Source: Clostridiales bacterium UBA1390
Lineage (GTDB): Bacteria; Bacillota; Clostridia; Lachnospirales; Bianqueaceae
Assembly (NCBI GenBank): GCA_002305315.1
Contig: DBQQ01000017.1
Span: 1 to 64,000, forward strand
Length of the DNA: 64,000 nucleotides
Reading direction: 5' to 3'
Shown: positions 9,664 to 18,356 of the stretch, in pieces
Position numbering within the stretch: the stretch's first letter is position 1
How the letters are laid out: each line of letters opens with the position of its first letter
Program-made: the position numbers and the translations under genes
Notes under the pieces: generated by a model
Seen by the model: the letters and a program-made list of their open reading frames with translations, nothing else
Told to the model about the DNA's origin: nothing
Database searches by the model: none

Positions 9664-9929
9664 TTTTGTCTGAACTCCTCTCGCAAGGTTTCCACGAGCT
9701 CCTTTGATACGGGAACCCCCAGGGAACGTTCAATTCCCTTATTCTGAATGGCCTTCTCCAGACATTCTTCCTGATCGCAGATGTAAGCGCCGCGCCCGGA
9801 CTTTTTTCCCGTACGATCCAAAGAAACATGTCCTTCGGGGTCCCTCACAATCCGAAGCATCTCCTTCTTACTCTTCATGGCCTGGCAGCCCGTACACTTC
9901 CGCAGTGGAACTTTTCTTTGTTTCAGCAT
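9660..9929 (-). CDS. ylxR: YlxR (DUF448) RNA-binding protein
   Basis: A short basic protein of the DUF448/YlxR family. Members have been reported to bind RNA and, in B. subtilis, to modulate RNase P (proposed name RnpM). The sequence shows the hallmark RKCTGCQAMKSKKEMLRIVR near the N terminus, GRGAYIC near 46-52 and CDQEECLEKA. The two Cys pairs (CTGC and C-x4-C) may hold structure or metal. 89 aa is the normal size. It lies 22 bases after nusA and overlaps ylxQ. The function is taken from the family and is not visible in the sequence itself. Confidence 0.93.
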   Translation of the reverse strand: MLKQRKVPLRKCTGCQAMKSKKEMLRIVRDPEGHVSLDRTGKKSGRGAYICDQEECLEKAIQNKGIERSLGVPVSKELVETLREEFRQK

Positions 9930-9951
9930 GCCATATCTCCTTTATACCCGC

Positions 9952-11043
9952 TTAATCGTCTTCGTCATCAAAGGGAGGCACGAAGTAATCATCCTCCTCT
10001 TCATCCATGATGACACGTCCCAGCGTACCACTCTTGATATCAATACGATATCCGGTAAGACGGGCCGCCAGACGCGCGTTCTGCCCATCTTTGCCGATAG
10101 CCAAGGAAAGCTGATTCTCCGGCACGGTCACAGACGCCATGAAGTTCTCTGGATCCACATCGACTCGCAGCACCTGCGCTGGAGAAAGAGCGGCCGCAAT
10201 ATATACATCCGGCTGTTCGTTCCATACCACGATATCTACCTTCTCACCAGACAGCTCATTGACCACAGCATTGACACGGTCTCCATTGGGACCTACACAA
10301 GCGCCCAACGGATCTACCTGCGGATCCTTACTCATGACCGCCAGTTTGCTCCTGGAACCGGGCTCTCTTGCGATATTCTTGATCTGTACAATTCCCTCGT
10401 GAATCTCCGGCACTTCCTGCTCAAACAGGCGCTTCACCAGTTCAGGATGCGTCCGGGATACCAGAATCTGCGGCCCCTTGGGCGTATTACGCACTTCCAC
10501 CACATAGACCTTAATAATCTGATTCTGCTTATACTCTTCGCCGGGAATCTGTTCCGCAGGACTCAGAAGCGCTTCCGTTCGGCCCAGGTTGATGTATACG
10601 TTCTTCTTCTCTTTCCGCTGAATCATGCCGGAGACCATCTCGCGCTCTTTCCCCTTATACTCTCCATAGATGATATTGCGCTCCGCTTCCCGGATCTTCT
10701 GCACTACCACCTGCTTGGCATTCTGTGCGGCAATCCGTCCAAAATTTCTTGGGGTCACTTCCACATCCACCACATCTCCGATCTGAAGAGCCGGATTGAT
10801 CTGCTGCGCCTTTTCCAAACTGATCTCCAGATTATCGTCCTGCGGTACATCCACCACGTTTTTCTGTGCCCATACCTTCACCGTGCCATCCTTTCGGTTC
10901 AGATCCACCTTGATATTCTGGGAGGTTCCGAAATTCTTACGGCAAGCTGATACCAGCGAAGCCTCCAGGGCCTCATATACGACCTCTTTGTCGATTCCCT
11001 TTTCCCGCTGGAGTTCCTCCAGGGCCATTACAAAATCATTCAT
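9952..11043 (-). CDS. nusA: Transcription termination/antitermination protein NusA
   Basis: Binds RNA polymerase and modulates pausing, termination and antitermination. The N-terminal polymerase-binding domain (starts MNDFVMALEELQREKGIDKE) is followed by an S1 domain (near 135-200, VSGMIQRKEKKNVYINLG) and two KH domains (DPLGACVGPNGDRVNAVVNE near 245 and LSLAIGKDGQNARLAARLTG near 315). The tail is strongly acidic (DEEEDDYFVPPFDDEDD). At 363 aa it is the short Gram-positive form without the extra C-terminal repeats of E. coli. The start ATG at 11043 is preceded by GGAGGAG. It is second in the operon, 21 bases after rimP. Confidence 0.97.
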   Translation of the reverse strand: MNDFVMALEELQREKGIDKEVVYEALEASLVSACRKNFGTSQNIKVDLNRKDGTVKVWAQKNVVDVPQDDNLEISLEKAQQINPALQIGDVVDVEVTPRNFGRIAAQNAKQVVVQKIREAERNIIYGEYKGKEREMVSGMIQRKEKKNVYINLGRTEALLSPAEQIPGEEYKQNQIIKVYVVEVRNTPKGPQILVSRTHPELVKRLFEQEVPEIHEGIVQIKNIAREPGSRSKLAVMSKDPQVDPLGACVGPNGDRVNAVVNELSGEKVDIVVWNEQPDVYIAAALSPAQVLRVDVDPENFMASVTVPENQLSLAIGKDGQNARLAARLTGYRIDIKSGTLGRVIMDEEEDDYFVPPFDDEDD

Positions 11044-11064
11044 TTTGACGATCTCCTCCTATCA

Positions 11065-11550
11065 TTAGAATATCACGGCCAAACGAATCCCGGCCAGCTC
11101 TTTGCGATTCCATATGCTAATTACTTCATCCTCATCCGCAAGCGTCACTTCCTGCTTCTGTGGATCATAGGACACCAGCTTTGCGGTAAACTCCCGCTCC
11201 CCTGCAAATGCGCCCTCCTTATGAGGCGTATATAACTTCACCTCAACCAGCTTACCTATGCTGCGGACAAAATCCTTATCTTTTTTGAGCGGACGGTCTA
11301 AGCCTGGTGAGCTTACTTCCAAGATATAAGGAATGTCAATAGGATCCGCCTTCTCCAGCTTCTCATCCAGATAATGACTGGTATCCACGCAGTCATTGAT
11401 GGAAAAGCCGCCTTCTTTATCGCCGAAGACCTTCAGATACCAATTGGATCCTTCCTTGACGAAATCCACATCCACGATCTCATATCCCCGCTCGGCCGCA
11501 AAGGGCTTGAGGCATTCTTCCACCAACTGAATCATTTCTGCTTTCTTCAT
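11065..11550 (-). CDS. rimP: Ribosome maturation factor RimP
   Basis: Assembly factor for the 30S subunit. The signature SSPGLDRPLKKDKDF is present, along with the N-terminal region YEIVDVDFVKEGSNWYLKVF and a C-terminal SH3-like part that ends in ELAGIRLAVIF. 161 aa is usual. It is the first gene of the rimP-nusA-ylxR-ylxQ-infB-rbfA-nrnA-truB-ribF-alaS operon, with a strong promoter about 90 bases upstream and a hairpin in the leader (11595-11616). Confidence 0.96.
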   Translation of the reverse strand: MKKAEMIQLVEECLKPFAAERGYEIVDVDFVKEGSNWYLKVFGDKEGGFSINDCVDTSHYLDEKLEKADPIDIPYILEVSSPGLDRPLKKDKDFVRSIGKLVEVKLYTPHKEGAFAGEREFTAKLVSYDPQKQEVTLADEDEVISIWNRKELAGIRLAVIF

Positions 11551-11594
11551 ACAATCACCTCACTTACACCGCCTGTATCCGGCTTACAACAAAT

Positions 11595-11616
11595 GAGAGC
11601 GGGTCACCCCACTCTC
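11595..11616 (-). other. Leader hairpin of the rimP operon
   Basis: GAGAGC and CTCTC/GGG..CCC segments form a 22-nt stem-loop in the untranslated leader between promoter and rimP. No T run follows. It could influence mRNA stability or be a protein target, but nothing else about its role can be read. Confidence 0.5.
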
Positions 11617-11641
11617 TAAAACTTAACTCATACACTGTATT

Positions 11642-11670
11642 AGTATAGCACTATCCCCCAATAAATGCAA
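11642..11670 (-). promoter_or_regulatory. Sigma-A type promoter of the rimP-alaS operon
   Basis: On the minus strand, TTGCAT and TATACT are separated by exactly 17 bp. The start of transcription would be near 11635, giving a leader of about 85 nt before rimP. Confidence 0.75.
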
Positions 11671-11698
11671 GAGATTTTAAAAAAATTCTGATTTTCTC

Positions 11699-11727
11699 TT
11701 GACCTTATAGTTGCTATATGGTTTATC
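11699..11727 (+). promoter_or_regulatory. Possible promoter of the YitT-like gene
   Basis: TTGACC is followed after 17 bp by TTTATC. The -35 is good and the -10 is weak; TATATG seven bases earlier is an alternative -10 with poor spacing. It lies back to back with the rimP promoter. Confidence 0.45.
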
Positions 11728-11763
11728 CTTAGGACAGTGGGAAATCCACAAAGGAGGTTTATC

Positions 11764-12417
11764 ATGTTTAAGCGTACCGTGGACTCCTGGATACAGCGGC
11801 TGAAGGAGGGCATCACGCCTTCTATGATTTTTTTCATCATTCTCGGTTCCGCCATCTGTACCTTCGGTGTCCACAATATTCATCAGCAAACTCATATTAC
11901 CGAGGGAGGGTTGATCGGCACTATGCTGCTCATCGAGCATTGGCTAGGGCTGCCGCCTTCCGTCATCACACCGATCCTGGATATATCCGGATATCTTCTG
12001 GCTTATAAGTATCTGGGCGGACGCTTCATCAAGATCTCAGCGATCTCTACGCTATGCGTCTCCCTGTTTTATGAATTCTGGGAGCTCTTTCCTCCGATAC
12101 TGCCAGATCTATCTGCCTATCCCCTTGCCTCCGCAATCCTAGGCGGTCTCCTAGTGGGAGGGGGCGCCGGTATCGTCGTGAGGCAAGGCGGTTCCAGCGG
12201 CGGCGATGATGCGCTAGCCCTGACTCTATCTCATGTGACTCATTGGAGGCTTTCCAAGGCATATCTTATCATTGATTTGGTTGTCTTAGGTCTCTCCCTC
12301 AGCTATATTCCTTTCTCGAATATTGTATTTTCCATCGCGACCGTCATCGTATCTTCCAACGCGATTGATTGGGTACAGCGCGTTCAATGGAAACGGAAAG
12401 CAGACATCAGAATCTGA
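11764..12417 (+). CDS. YitT/YczE-type integral membrane protein
   Basis: Multi-pass membrane protein of 217 aa that resembles the YitT (DUF161) group. Hydrophobic segments are visible near 20-40 (MIFFIILGSAICTFGVH), 50-70, 75-90, 130-150 (ASAILGGLLVGGGAGIVV) and 170-205. The glycine-rich loop RQGGSSGGDDALA matches the conserved GGS(T/S)GG(x)D segment of the family. The frame is open from 11737, but AAAGGAGG lies just before the ATG at 11764, so that start is used. Substrate and role are unknown; no C-terminal cytoplasmic DUF2179 domain is present, unlike longer YitT proteins. It stands alone on the plus strand between polC and rimP, which it faces tail-to-tail and head-to-head respectively. 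Confidence 0.8.
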   Translation: MFKRTVDSWIQRLKEGITPSMIFFIILGSAICTFGVHNIHQQTHITEGGLIGTMLLIEHWLGLPPSVITPILDISGYLLAYKYLGGRFIKISAISTLCVSLFYEFWELFPPILPDLSAYPLASAILGGLLVGGGAGIVVRQGGSSGGDDALALTLSHVTHWRLSKAYLIIDLVVLGLSLSYIPFSNIVFSIATVIVSSNAIDWVQRVQWKRKADIRI

Positions 12418-12433
12418 TTTCATATTCTGATGC

Positions 12434-12478
12434 AAAAAAAGACAAAGTCCCTCTCAAAACAGGACTTTGTCTTTTTTA
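12434..12478. terminator. Bidirectional terminator between YitT-like gene and polC
   Basis: GACAAAGTCC and GGACTTTGTC pair around an 11-nt loop, with A and T runs on both sides, so it works for the convergent YitT-like gene (plus) and polC (minus). Confidence 0.9.
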
Positions 12479-12481
12479 TGT

Positions 12482-15400
12482 TTAAAACAGGCTCATCTGC
12501 ATGGATTCCGGCATGCCGTCCAGGATATGAAGCCTCCGCATCTGTTCCAGCGTGGTCTTAGATACCTTGGCCCGCGTACAAAAATCATCAATGGTTCGGA
12601 ACTCGCCTTCTTCCCGAGCGTCCACAATGGCCTTCGCCGCGGTGGCGCCCATGCCGTTTAGCGAGGTAAACGGCGGAATGAGATGTCCCTCCTCGGACAG
12701 TTTGAAACGATCGGCGCCGGATTTTTCCAGACTGATCGGTTCAAACTGAATCCCTCGGCAATACGCCTCGATCACCAGTTCCAGCGTGGTGATCATATCC
12801 TTTTCCTTTTCCGTGGCCTCCTTACCCAGCGCTTCCAATCGCGCTTTCTCGTTCCTGGCCACATCCTCGCCCTGGCACATGAGTTCATAATCGAATCCCT
12901 TTGCACGAATGCTGAAGAAGGCCGCGTAATAGGCTTCTTTATAGAACACCTTATAGTAAGCGACTCGAAGGGCCATCATCACATAGGCCGTCGCATGTCC
13001 CTTCGGGAAGAGGTACTTGATCTTCTGACAGGACTTAATATACCACTCCGGCACGCCCGCCTCCCGCATGGCCTGCTCATCCTCTGGCTTCAATCCCTTT
13101 CCTTTTCGAACCGCTTCCATGGTCTTGAAGGAATACAGATTGTCCATATGATGCCGAATCAGATAGGTCATGATATCATCCCGGGTACAGATGACCTCCG
13201 AAATCGTGGCCACATGATCCCGGATCAGATCCTGCGCATTATTATTCCACACATCGGTTCCGTGAGAAAGACCGGATATGCGCACCAGATCCGAAAAGCA
13301 CTGCGGCTTCGTATCCACCAGCATCTGACGGACGAATCGCGTGCCAAATTCCGGGACTCCATAGGTGCCCACGGGGCTGCCGATCTGTTCTGGTGTGACG
13401 CCCAGCGCCTCCGTCCCCAAAAAGAGGGACAACACCTCTTTATTATCGACTGGAATCGTGGTCGCATCCACCCCCGTCAGATCCATGAGCATACGGATCA
13501 TCGTCGGGTCATCGTGCCCCAGAATATCCAGCTTCAAAAGACGTCCATGTAGCTGATGATAATCGAAATGCGTCGTGATCGTGCCTGTCTCCGCCTTGTT
13601 GGCCGGATACTGCACCGGGCAGAACTGATAGATGCTGTACCCCTTGGGCACAACCATCTGGCCGCCGGGATGCTGTCCCGTGGTGCGCCGCACGCCTGTG
13701 CAGCCCGCCACCAACCGATTGATCTCCGCTCGATTGAGGCGCATATGATGCTCATCGACATACTTCTTCACATAGCCGTAGGCTGTCTTATCCGCCAAGC
13801 CGCCCATAGTCCCCGCGCGGAACACCTGCGTCTTTCCGAAGAGTTCTTCCGTAAAGGCATGCGCCCTGGGCTGATATTCTCCTGAGAAATTCAGGTCGAT
13901 ATCCGGCTCCTTATCCCCGTCGAACCCCAGGAAGGTCTCAAAGGGAATATCATGTCCTTCCTTCATGAGCATGCTGCCGCAATGGGGGCAGACCTTATCC
14001 GGCAAGTCAAATCCCGATTTGCCGGCATTGGCCCTGATCTCCTCGGAATCAAACTCGCTGTACTTACATTCTTTGCAGTAGTAGTGAGGTTTCAGCGGAT
14101 TCACTTCCGTGATCCCCGCCATGGTCGCCACAAAGGAAGATCCCACGGATCCTCGGGAACCTACCACATATCCATCCGCATTGGAATGCCATACCAGTCG
14201 CTGTGCGATGATATACAAACTGGCAAATCCATTCTTGATGATGGAGGTCAGCTCCCGATCCAGACGTGCCTGAACCGGTTCGGGCAGCGGGTCTCCATAG
14301 ATACTCTTCGCCTTATTATGTGTGATCTCCACCAGCTCATCATTGGCGCCGGGAATCTCCGGCGTGAAAGTACCGTCCGGAATCGGCTTAATCTTCTCGA
14401 TCTTCTCACTGATCATGACCGGATTGTCAATGACCACCTTGCGCGCCACCTCCTCTCCCAGATAACTGAATTCCTCCAGCATCTCTTCCGTCGTTCTGAG
14501 GTAGAGCGGCGCCTGCTGATCTGCATCGTCAAACCCTTTTCCCTTCAGAATGATCTTTCGATAGATGCCGTCTTCCGGGTTCATGAAATGGACATCGCAG
14601 GTCGCGACCACAGGCTTGTGATACTGTTCTCCCAACTCTATGATCCTGCGGTTGATATCCTTCAGCGCCTCCATGTCCGGCACCGTATGATCGCGTACCA
14701 TGAACTCATTGTTGCAGAGCGGCTGAATCTCCAAATAGTCATAATAATTGACCAGATTCTCGATGACCTCCGGACCATCGTTATCCAGTACCGCCTGATA
14801 GAGTTCACCCGCTTCACAGGCCGTTCCCAGAAGCAGTCCCTCCCGCAGGCGATTCAGCTCCGACTTGGGAATCCGCGGCACCCGGTAGAAATACTGCAGA
14901 TGCGCGATGGAAATGAGCTCATACAGATTCCGGAGTCCGGTCAGATTCTGTACCAGAATGATGGCGTGATGCGCCCGGAGACGCTTCACATCCACTCTCG
15001 CCATAATAAACGGATTGATGTCCGAAAGCTTCTCCACGTTCTGCTCCGCAAGCTCCAAGAGGCAGCGCTTGAAGATCTCCGCCGTCGCCCCGGCATCATC
15101 TACGGCCCTGTGGTGGTTCTCCAGAGAGATTCCCAGGTGTTTACAAACTGCATCCAGCGTGTATCGCTTGAGCTGATTGTACAGGCCCCGGGCCAGCGCC
15201 AGCGTATCCACCACCGTAAAAGAAAGATCTCCTAGCCCCAGATCCCTGGCCTTGGTTTCTATAAAACCAGAATCGAAGCCCGCATTATGGGCCACCCAGA
15301 CCGCGCCCTCACAGAACTGCAGAAACTGTGGAAGCGCCTCTTCGATCGAAGGCGCATCCTGCACCTGTTCATCGGTGATGCTGGTCAGCTCGGTGATCTT

Positions 15401-17248
15401 CTCCGGAATCGGCATGCCAGGATTCACAAAGGTGCTGAACGTATCCACCGTCTCCCCATTCTGCACCTTGACGGCACCGATCTCGATGATGTGATCCCGT
15501 TCCTTATTAAATCCTGTGGTCTCGATATCGAAAACGACAAAAGGCACTGAGAAATCCTGTCCCTGTTCTCGCCGCACCGCTTCCTGCAGATCGTCTACCA
15601 GATAGGCTTCTACTCCGTATATCACCTTGATTGGCAGTTTTTCCGCTGCCTCCATCGCTTCCGGGAAGCCCTGTACTACGCCATGGTCAGTGATCGCCAC
15701 CGCAGGATGTCCCCAACGAGCGGCCTGCTGCACCAGCTCCGTCGGTGAAGAAACAGCATCCATTTCGCTCATTTTCGTATGCATATGCAGTTCTACCCGC
15801 TTCACCGGCGCGTTGTCTTCCCGCTGCGGCTTAATAACACTCTTCCGCCGCCGGATCGCCTTCGCCTGCAGGATCCTGTGATCCCCCTTGTAATCATCCT
15901 GCATCTCGCCATAGACCTCCAGGCCCTTTCCTGCCTTCAGATCCGAGGCAATCACTTTATACCGCTCCTTGTCCACCTTGGCATATACGGGTATGGAACC
16001 GGTATAATCCGTGATGTCTATGATGAGCGACATATTGCCCGACCGGTCCTCATTGGCCTCATGCAGGATCACATCGCCCTGTACCGTTACCATGCCGCTG
16101 ACCGCCTCGATATTGCGCAGCGGTCGTTCATTCTGTGCCTCAAAGGGCGTCCCGATGATCATCTGATCCATCGCCGCCTTCACATCCGGATCAATCGGAT
16201 ACTCCTCCTGGCACAGGGTGATATGATTGGCAATCAGCGTCACCGCATGAAGGTAGTCATCCTGCTTGGCCGTTCCCTTCACCATGAGCGTTACGCCATT
16301 TATGATCTTCTCTCCCCATTTCTCGTAATCCTCATTCGGTACAAAAGCCTTGACAATGGCTTCCTTCTGATAATCGGTCAGTGTGAGCTGCAACAAGGTC
16401 TTTTCTCCCTTGATCTCCCGCTCGCTTTTCGCCGATACAATACCGTGCAATACATAGCGCTTCTTGTCCTCCAGCGGATCCAGCTCGCCGATCTTACCGG
16501 TAATGCGCCGCCCCAGAAGAATCTGATCCTCCGGCATCTCTTCCTTCTCGGGCTCATCCATCTCCGGCATTCCCGAACCCCAGTTATCCACAGGATCGTC
16601 CCAGGGAAGCTCACCTGGCTCCACCATGGCCTGGCTCTGCGGCTCCATCTGTTCTTCTGGCGCTGGAACATTCTGCGCCAGCATCTTTCGCAAAATGCTT
16701 TCTTCTCTTTTTTTACGCTCCTCTTCCTGCTGCTGTATCAGATCCGGCGTCTCTGCTTCCTCTTGCAGATGGATCTGCGTATGGCTTCCCGTAATCTGCC
16801 GCATATCTGCCTCAAGCCGCTGAAGAATCCCGCTGTGCCGAAGCAGTCTCGCCTGAGACGCCGGCAATTTGATTTCTACTTGTCCCGCTCTGCAGGCCGA
16901 TCTTTTCGGGGATGACAGAATGGACACCAACATCGGATGCAGATGACGCTCCGTATCCAACGCCATATCCCAGGCATCCTCCCAGATATCCTCCTGGTTC
17001 TTCGGTTTATATTGAACCTCCAGAGAGACACGAAGCAGATCCTGCATTCCCTCCTGAATGGCCTCCTGCAGGGTATTACACCAGACCGGCGAGAACAGAT
17101 GGCTTGTCTTGGTCTGAATGCACATCACGCGTTCCTGCCGCTTGACGCGAATTTCCTGTACTTCAAGAAGAGAGGCAAGCTCTAACTGCCCCTCATCTTC
17201 AATCCACTTGCCAAAAAAATCCTCCACTGTTCGTTTCTGTGCTTGCAT
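12482..17248 (-). CDS. polC: DNA polymerase III subunit alpha, Gram-positive PolC type
   Basis: Replicative polymerase with built-in proofreading exonuclease. Order of domains: N-terminal region (1-about 265), OB fold (about 270-360), PHP half-domain starting at HMHTKMSEMDA (about 486), inserted DEDD exonuclease (VFDIETTGF about 570), second PHP part, a zinc-binding segment (CKECKYSEF about 1055 and CPHCG about 1087), and the palm with EPDIDLNFSGE (about 1113), which carries two catalytic Asp. 1588 aa is about 120-150 longer than most PolC; the extra sequence is mainly a Q/E/P-rich stretch around 165-245. The stop TAA at 12482 abuts a terminator. It is the last gene of the pyrH-polC operon, six bases after ispG. 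Confidence 0.98.
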   Translation of the reverse strand: MQAQKRTVEDFFGKWIEDEGQLELASLLEVQEIRVKRQERVMCIQTKTSHLFSPVWCNTLQEAIQEGMQDLLRVSLEVQYKPKNQEDIWEDAWDMALDTERHLHPMLVSILSSPKRSACRAGQVEIKLPASQARLLRHSGILQRLEADMRQITGSHTQIHLQEEAETPDLIQQQEEERKKREESILRKMLAQNVPAPEEQMEPQSQAMVEPGELPWDDPVDNWGSGMPEMDEPEKEEMPEDQILLGRRITGKIGELDPLEDKKRYVLHGIVSAKSEREIKGEKTLLQLTLTDYQKEAIVKAFVPNEDYEKWGEKIINGVTLMVKGTAKQDDYLHAVTLIANHITLCQEEYPIDPDVKAAMDQMIIGTPFEAQNERPLRNIEAVSGMVTVQGDVILHEANEDRSGNMSLIIDITDYTGSIPVYAKVDKERYKVIASDLKAGKGLEVYGEMQDDYKGDHRILQAKAIRRRKSVIKPQREDNAPVKRVELHMHTKMSEMDAVSSPTELVQQAARWGHPAVAITDHGVVQGFPEAMEAAEKLPIKVIYGVEAYLVDDLQEAVRREQGQDFSVPFVVFDIETTGFNKERDHIIEIGAVKVQNGETVDTFSTFVNPGMPIPEKITELTSITDEQVQDAPSIEEALPQFLQFCEGAVWVAHNAGFDSGFIETKARDLGLGDLSFTVVDTLALARGLYNQLKRYTLDAVCKHLGISLENHHRAVDDAGATAEIFKRCLLELAEQNVEKLSDINPFIMARVDVKRLRAHHAIILVQNLTGLRNLYELISIAHLQYFYRVPRIPKSELNRLREGLLLGTACEAGELYQAVLDNDGPEVIENLVNYYDYLEIQPLCNNEFMVRDHTVPDMEALKDINRRIIELGEQYHKPVVATCDVHFMNPEDGIYRKIILKGKGFDDADQQAPLYLRTTEEMLEEFSYLGEEVARKVVIDNPVMISEKIEKIKPIPDGTFTPEIPGANDELVEITHNKAKSIYGDPLPEPVQARLDRELTSIIKNGFASLYIIAQRLVWHSNADGYVVGSRGSVGSSFVATMAGITEVNPLKPHYYCKECKYSEFDSEEIRANAGKSGFDLPDKVCPHCGSMLMKEGHDIPFETFLGFDGDKEPDIDLNFSGEYQPRAHAFTEELFGKTQVFRAGTMGGLADKTAYGYVKKYVDEHHMRLNRAEINRLVAGCTGVRRTTGQHPGGQMVVPKGYSIYQFCPVQYPANKAETGTITTHFDYHQLHGRLLKLDILGHDDPTMIRMLMDLTGVDATTIPVDNKEVLSLFLGTEALGVTPEQIGSPVGTYGVPEFGTRFVRQMLVDTKPQCFSDLVRISGLSHGTDVWNNNAQDLIRDHVATISEVICTRDDIMTYLIRHHMDNLYSFKTMEAVRKGKGLKPEDEQAMREAGVPEWYIKSCQKIKYLFPKGHATAYVMMALRVAYYKVFYKEAYYAAFFSIRAKGFDYELMCQGEDVARNEKARLEALGKEATEKEKDMITTLELVIEAYCRGIQFEPISLEKSGADRFKLSEEGHLIPPFTSLNGMGATAAKAIVDAREEGEFRTIDDFCTRAKVSKTTLEQMRRLHILDGMPESMQMSLF

Positions 17249-17254
17249 AAAGGC

Positions 17255-18331
17255 TCAACTCTCCTCTTTCGCGTCCTGTTCCAATTGTCTTGCTTCCTGC
17301 ACCAAGGCCGCAAGAAGCTGATCTTCCGGCACCTTATACAGGATCTCTCCTTTTTTGAAGATCAGCCCTTCTCCGTTTCCGCCGGCAATCCCAAGATCGG
17401 CCTCTCGCGCCTCCCCCGGTCCGTTCACCACGCAGCCCATGACTGCGATGCGGATAGGCAGCGTCAGATCGGTCAGGGCTTCCTGCACCTGTTTCGCCAG
17501 TTTCACCAGGTCAATGGAGGTTCTGCCGCAAGTCGGGCAGGAGATAAACTCCGGTCCAAAACGGCGGAGTCCCGCAAATGTCAGGATCTTCCTGGCAGTA
17601 CGTACTTCTTCTACCGGATCATCCGTCAGAGAGACCCGCAGGGTATCCCCAATTCCCGCATGGAGCATGATCCCGAGTCCCATGGCGGATTTGACTGCGC
17701 CGTCAAACAGCGTCCCCGCCTCCGTCACGCCCAGATGCAGCGGATAGGGATATTTTTCCGCAAAGGCCAGATAGGCATCCGCACAAAGATTTAAATGGGA
17801 GGCCTTCAAAGATACTACAATGTCTGCAAAATCAAATTGTTCCAACAAGCGTACGTTTTCTTCGGCGCTCTCTACCAGCGCTTCCACCGTGGGGCCTCCA
17901 TATTTGGCCACCAGGTCTTTCCGCAGAGACCCCGCGTTCACACCGATGCGAATCGGTACGTGATGCGCCTTACAGACATCTACTACCGCCTTGATACGGT
18001 CTTCGGAACCGATATTGCCCGGATTGATCCGAATCTTATCCGCGCCATGTTCTACGGCCGCGATCGCCAGGCGATAATCGAAATGAATATCGGCCACGAG
18101 CGGAATCGAGATATTTTCTTTGATCTTCCAGAAGGCTTCCGCCGACTCCATATCCGGCACCGTCGCTCGAATGATCTCACAGCCGGCCTCTTCCAGCGCA
18201 TGGATCTGACGAATCGTCGCCTCCGCATCCTTCGTTTTGGTATTCGTCATAGACTGAATCCAAATCGGCGCACCGCCTCCTAAGGGCAGTTTTCCCACGC
18301 GAATCTGTTTTGTTTTCTCTCGTGTATACAT
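17255..18331 (-). CDS. ispG: 4-hydroxy-3-methylbut-2-en-1-yl diphosphate synthase
   Basis: Iron-sulfur enzyme of the MEP pathway that converts ME-cPP to HMBPP. The TIM-barrel part includes PLVADIHFDYRLA and DKIRINPGNIG. The 4Fe-4S ligands are in CPTCGRTS (about 269-272) and MGCVVNGPGEA (about 304). 358 aa is typical for the bacterial short form. It sits between rseP and polC, the usual Clostridia order; Bacillus has proS at this place. With dxr two genes upstream and ispF at 38.6 kb, the window holds three MEP-pathway genes. Confidence 0.97.
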   Translation of the reverse strand: MYTREKTKQIRVGKLPLGGGAPIWIQSMTNTKTKDAEATIRQIHALEEAGCEIIRATVPDMESAEAFWKIKENISIPLVADIHFDYRLAIAAVEHGADKIRINPGNIGSEDRIKAVVDVCKAHHVPIRIGVNAGSLRKDLVAKYGGPTVEALVESAEENVRLLEQFDFADIVVSLKASHLNLCADAYLAFAEKYPYPLHLGVTEAGTLFDGAVKSAMGLGIMLHAGIGDTLRVSLTDDPVEEVRTARKILTFAGLRRFGPEFISCPTCGRTSIDLVKLAKQVQEALTDLTLPIRIAVMGCVVNGPGEAREADLGIAGGNGEGLIFKKGEILYKVPEDQLLAALVQEARQLEQDAKEES

Positions 18332-18356
18332 CCTTCACACTCCGATTTCCATAGAT

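Noticed and set aside
11595..11616. Known riboswitch or ribosomal leader motif before rimP
   Set aside because: Only a short hairpin is visible. No conserved riboswitch core could be recognised.
13952..15235. Plus-strand open frame of 427 codons inside polC
   Set aside because: It is antisense to the conserved polymerase and exonuclease parts of PolC and has no recognisable domain or ribosome site.
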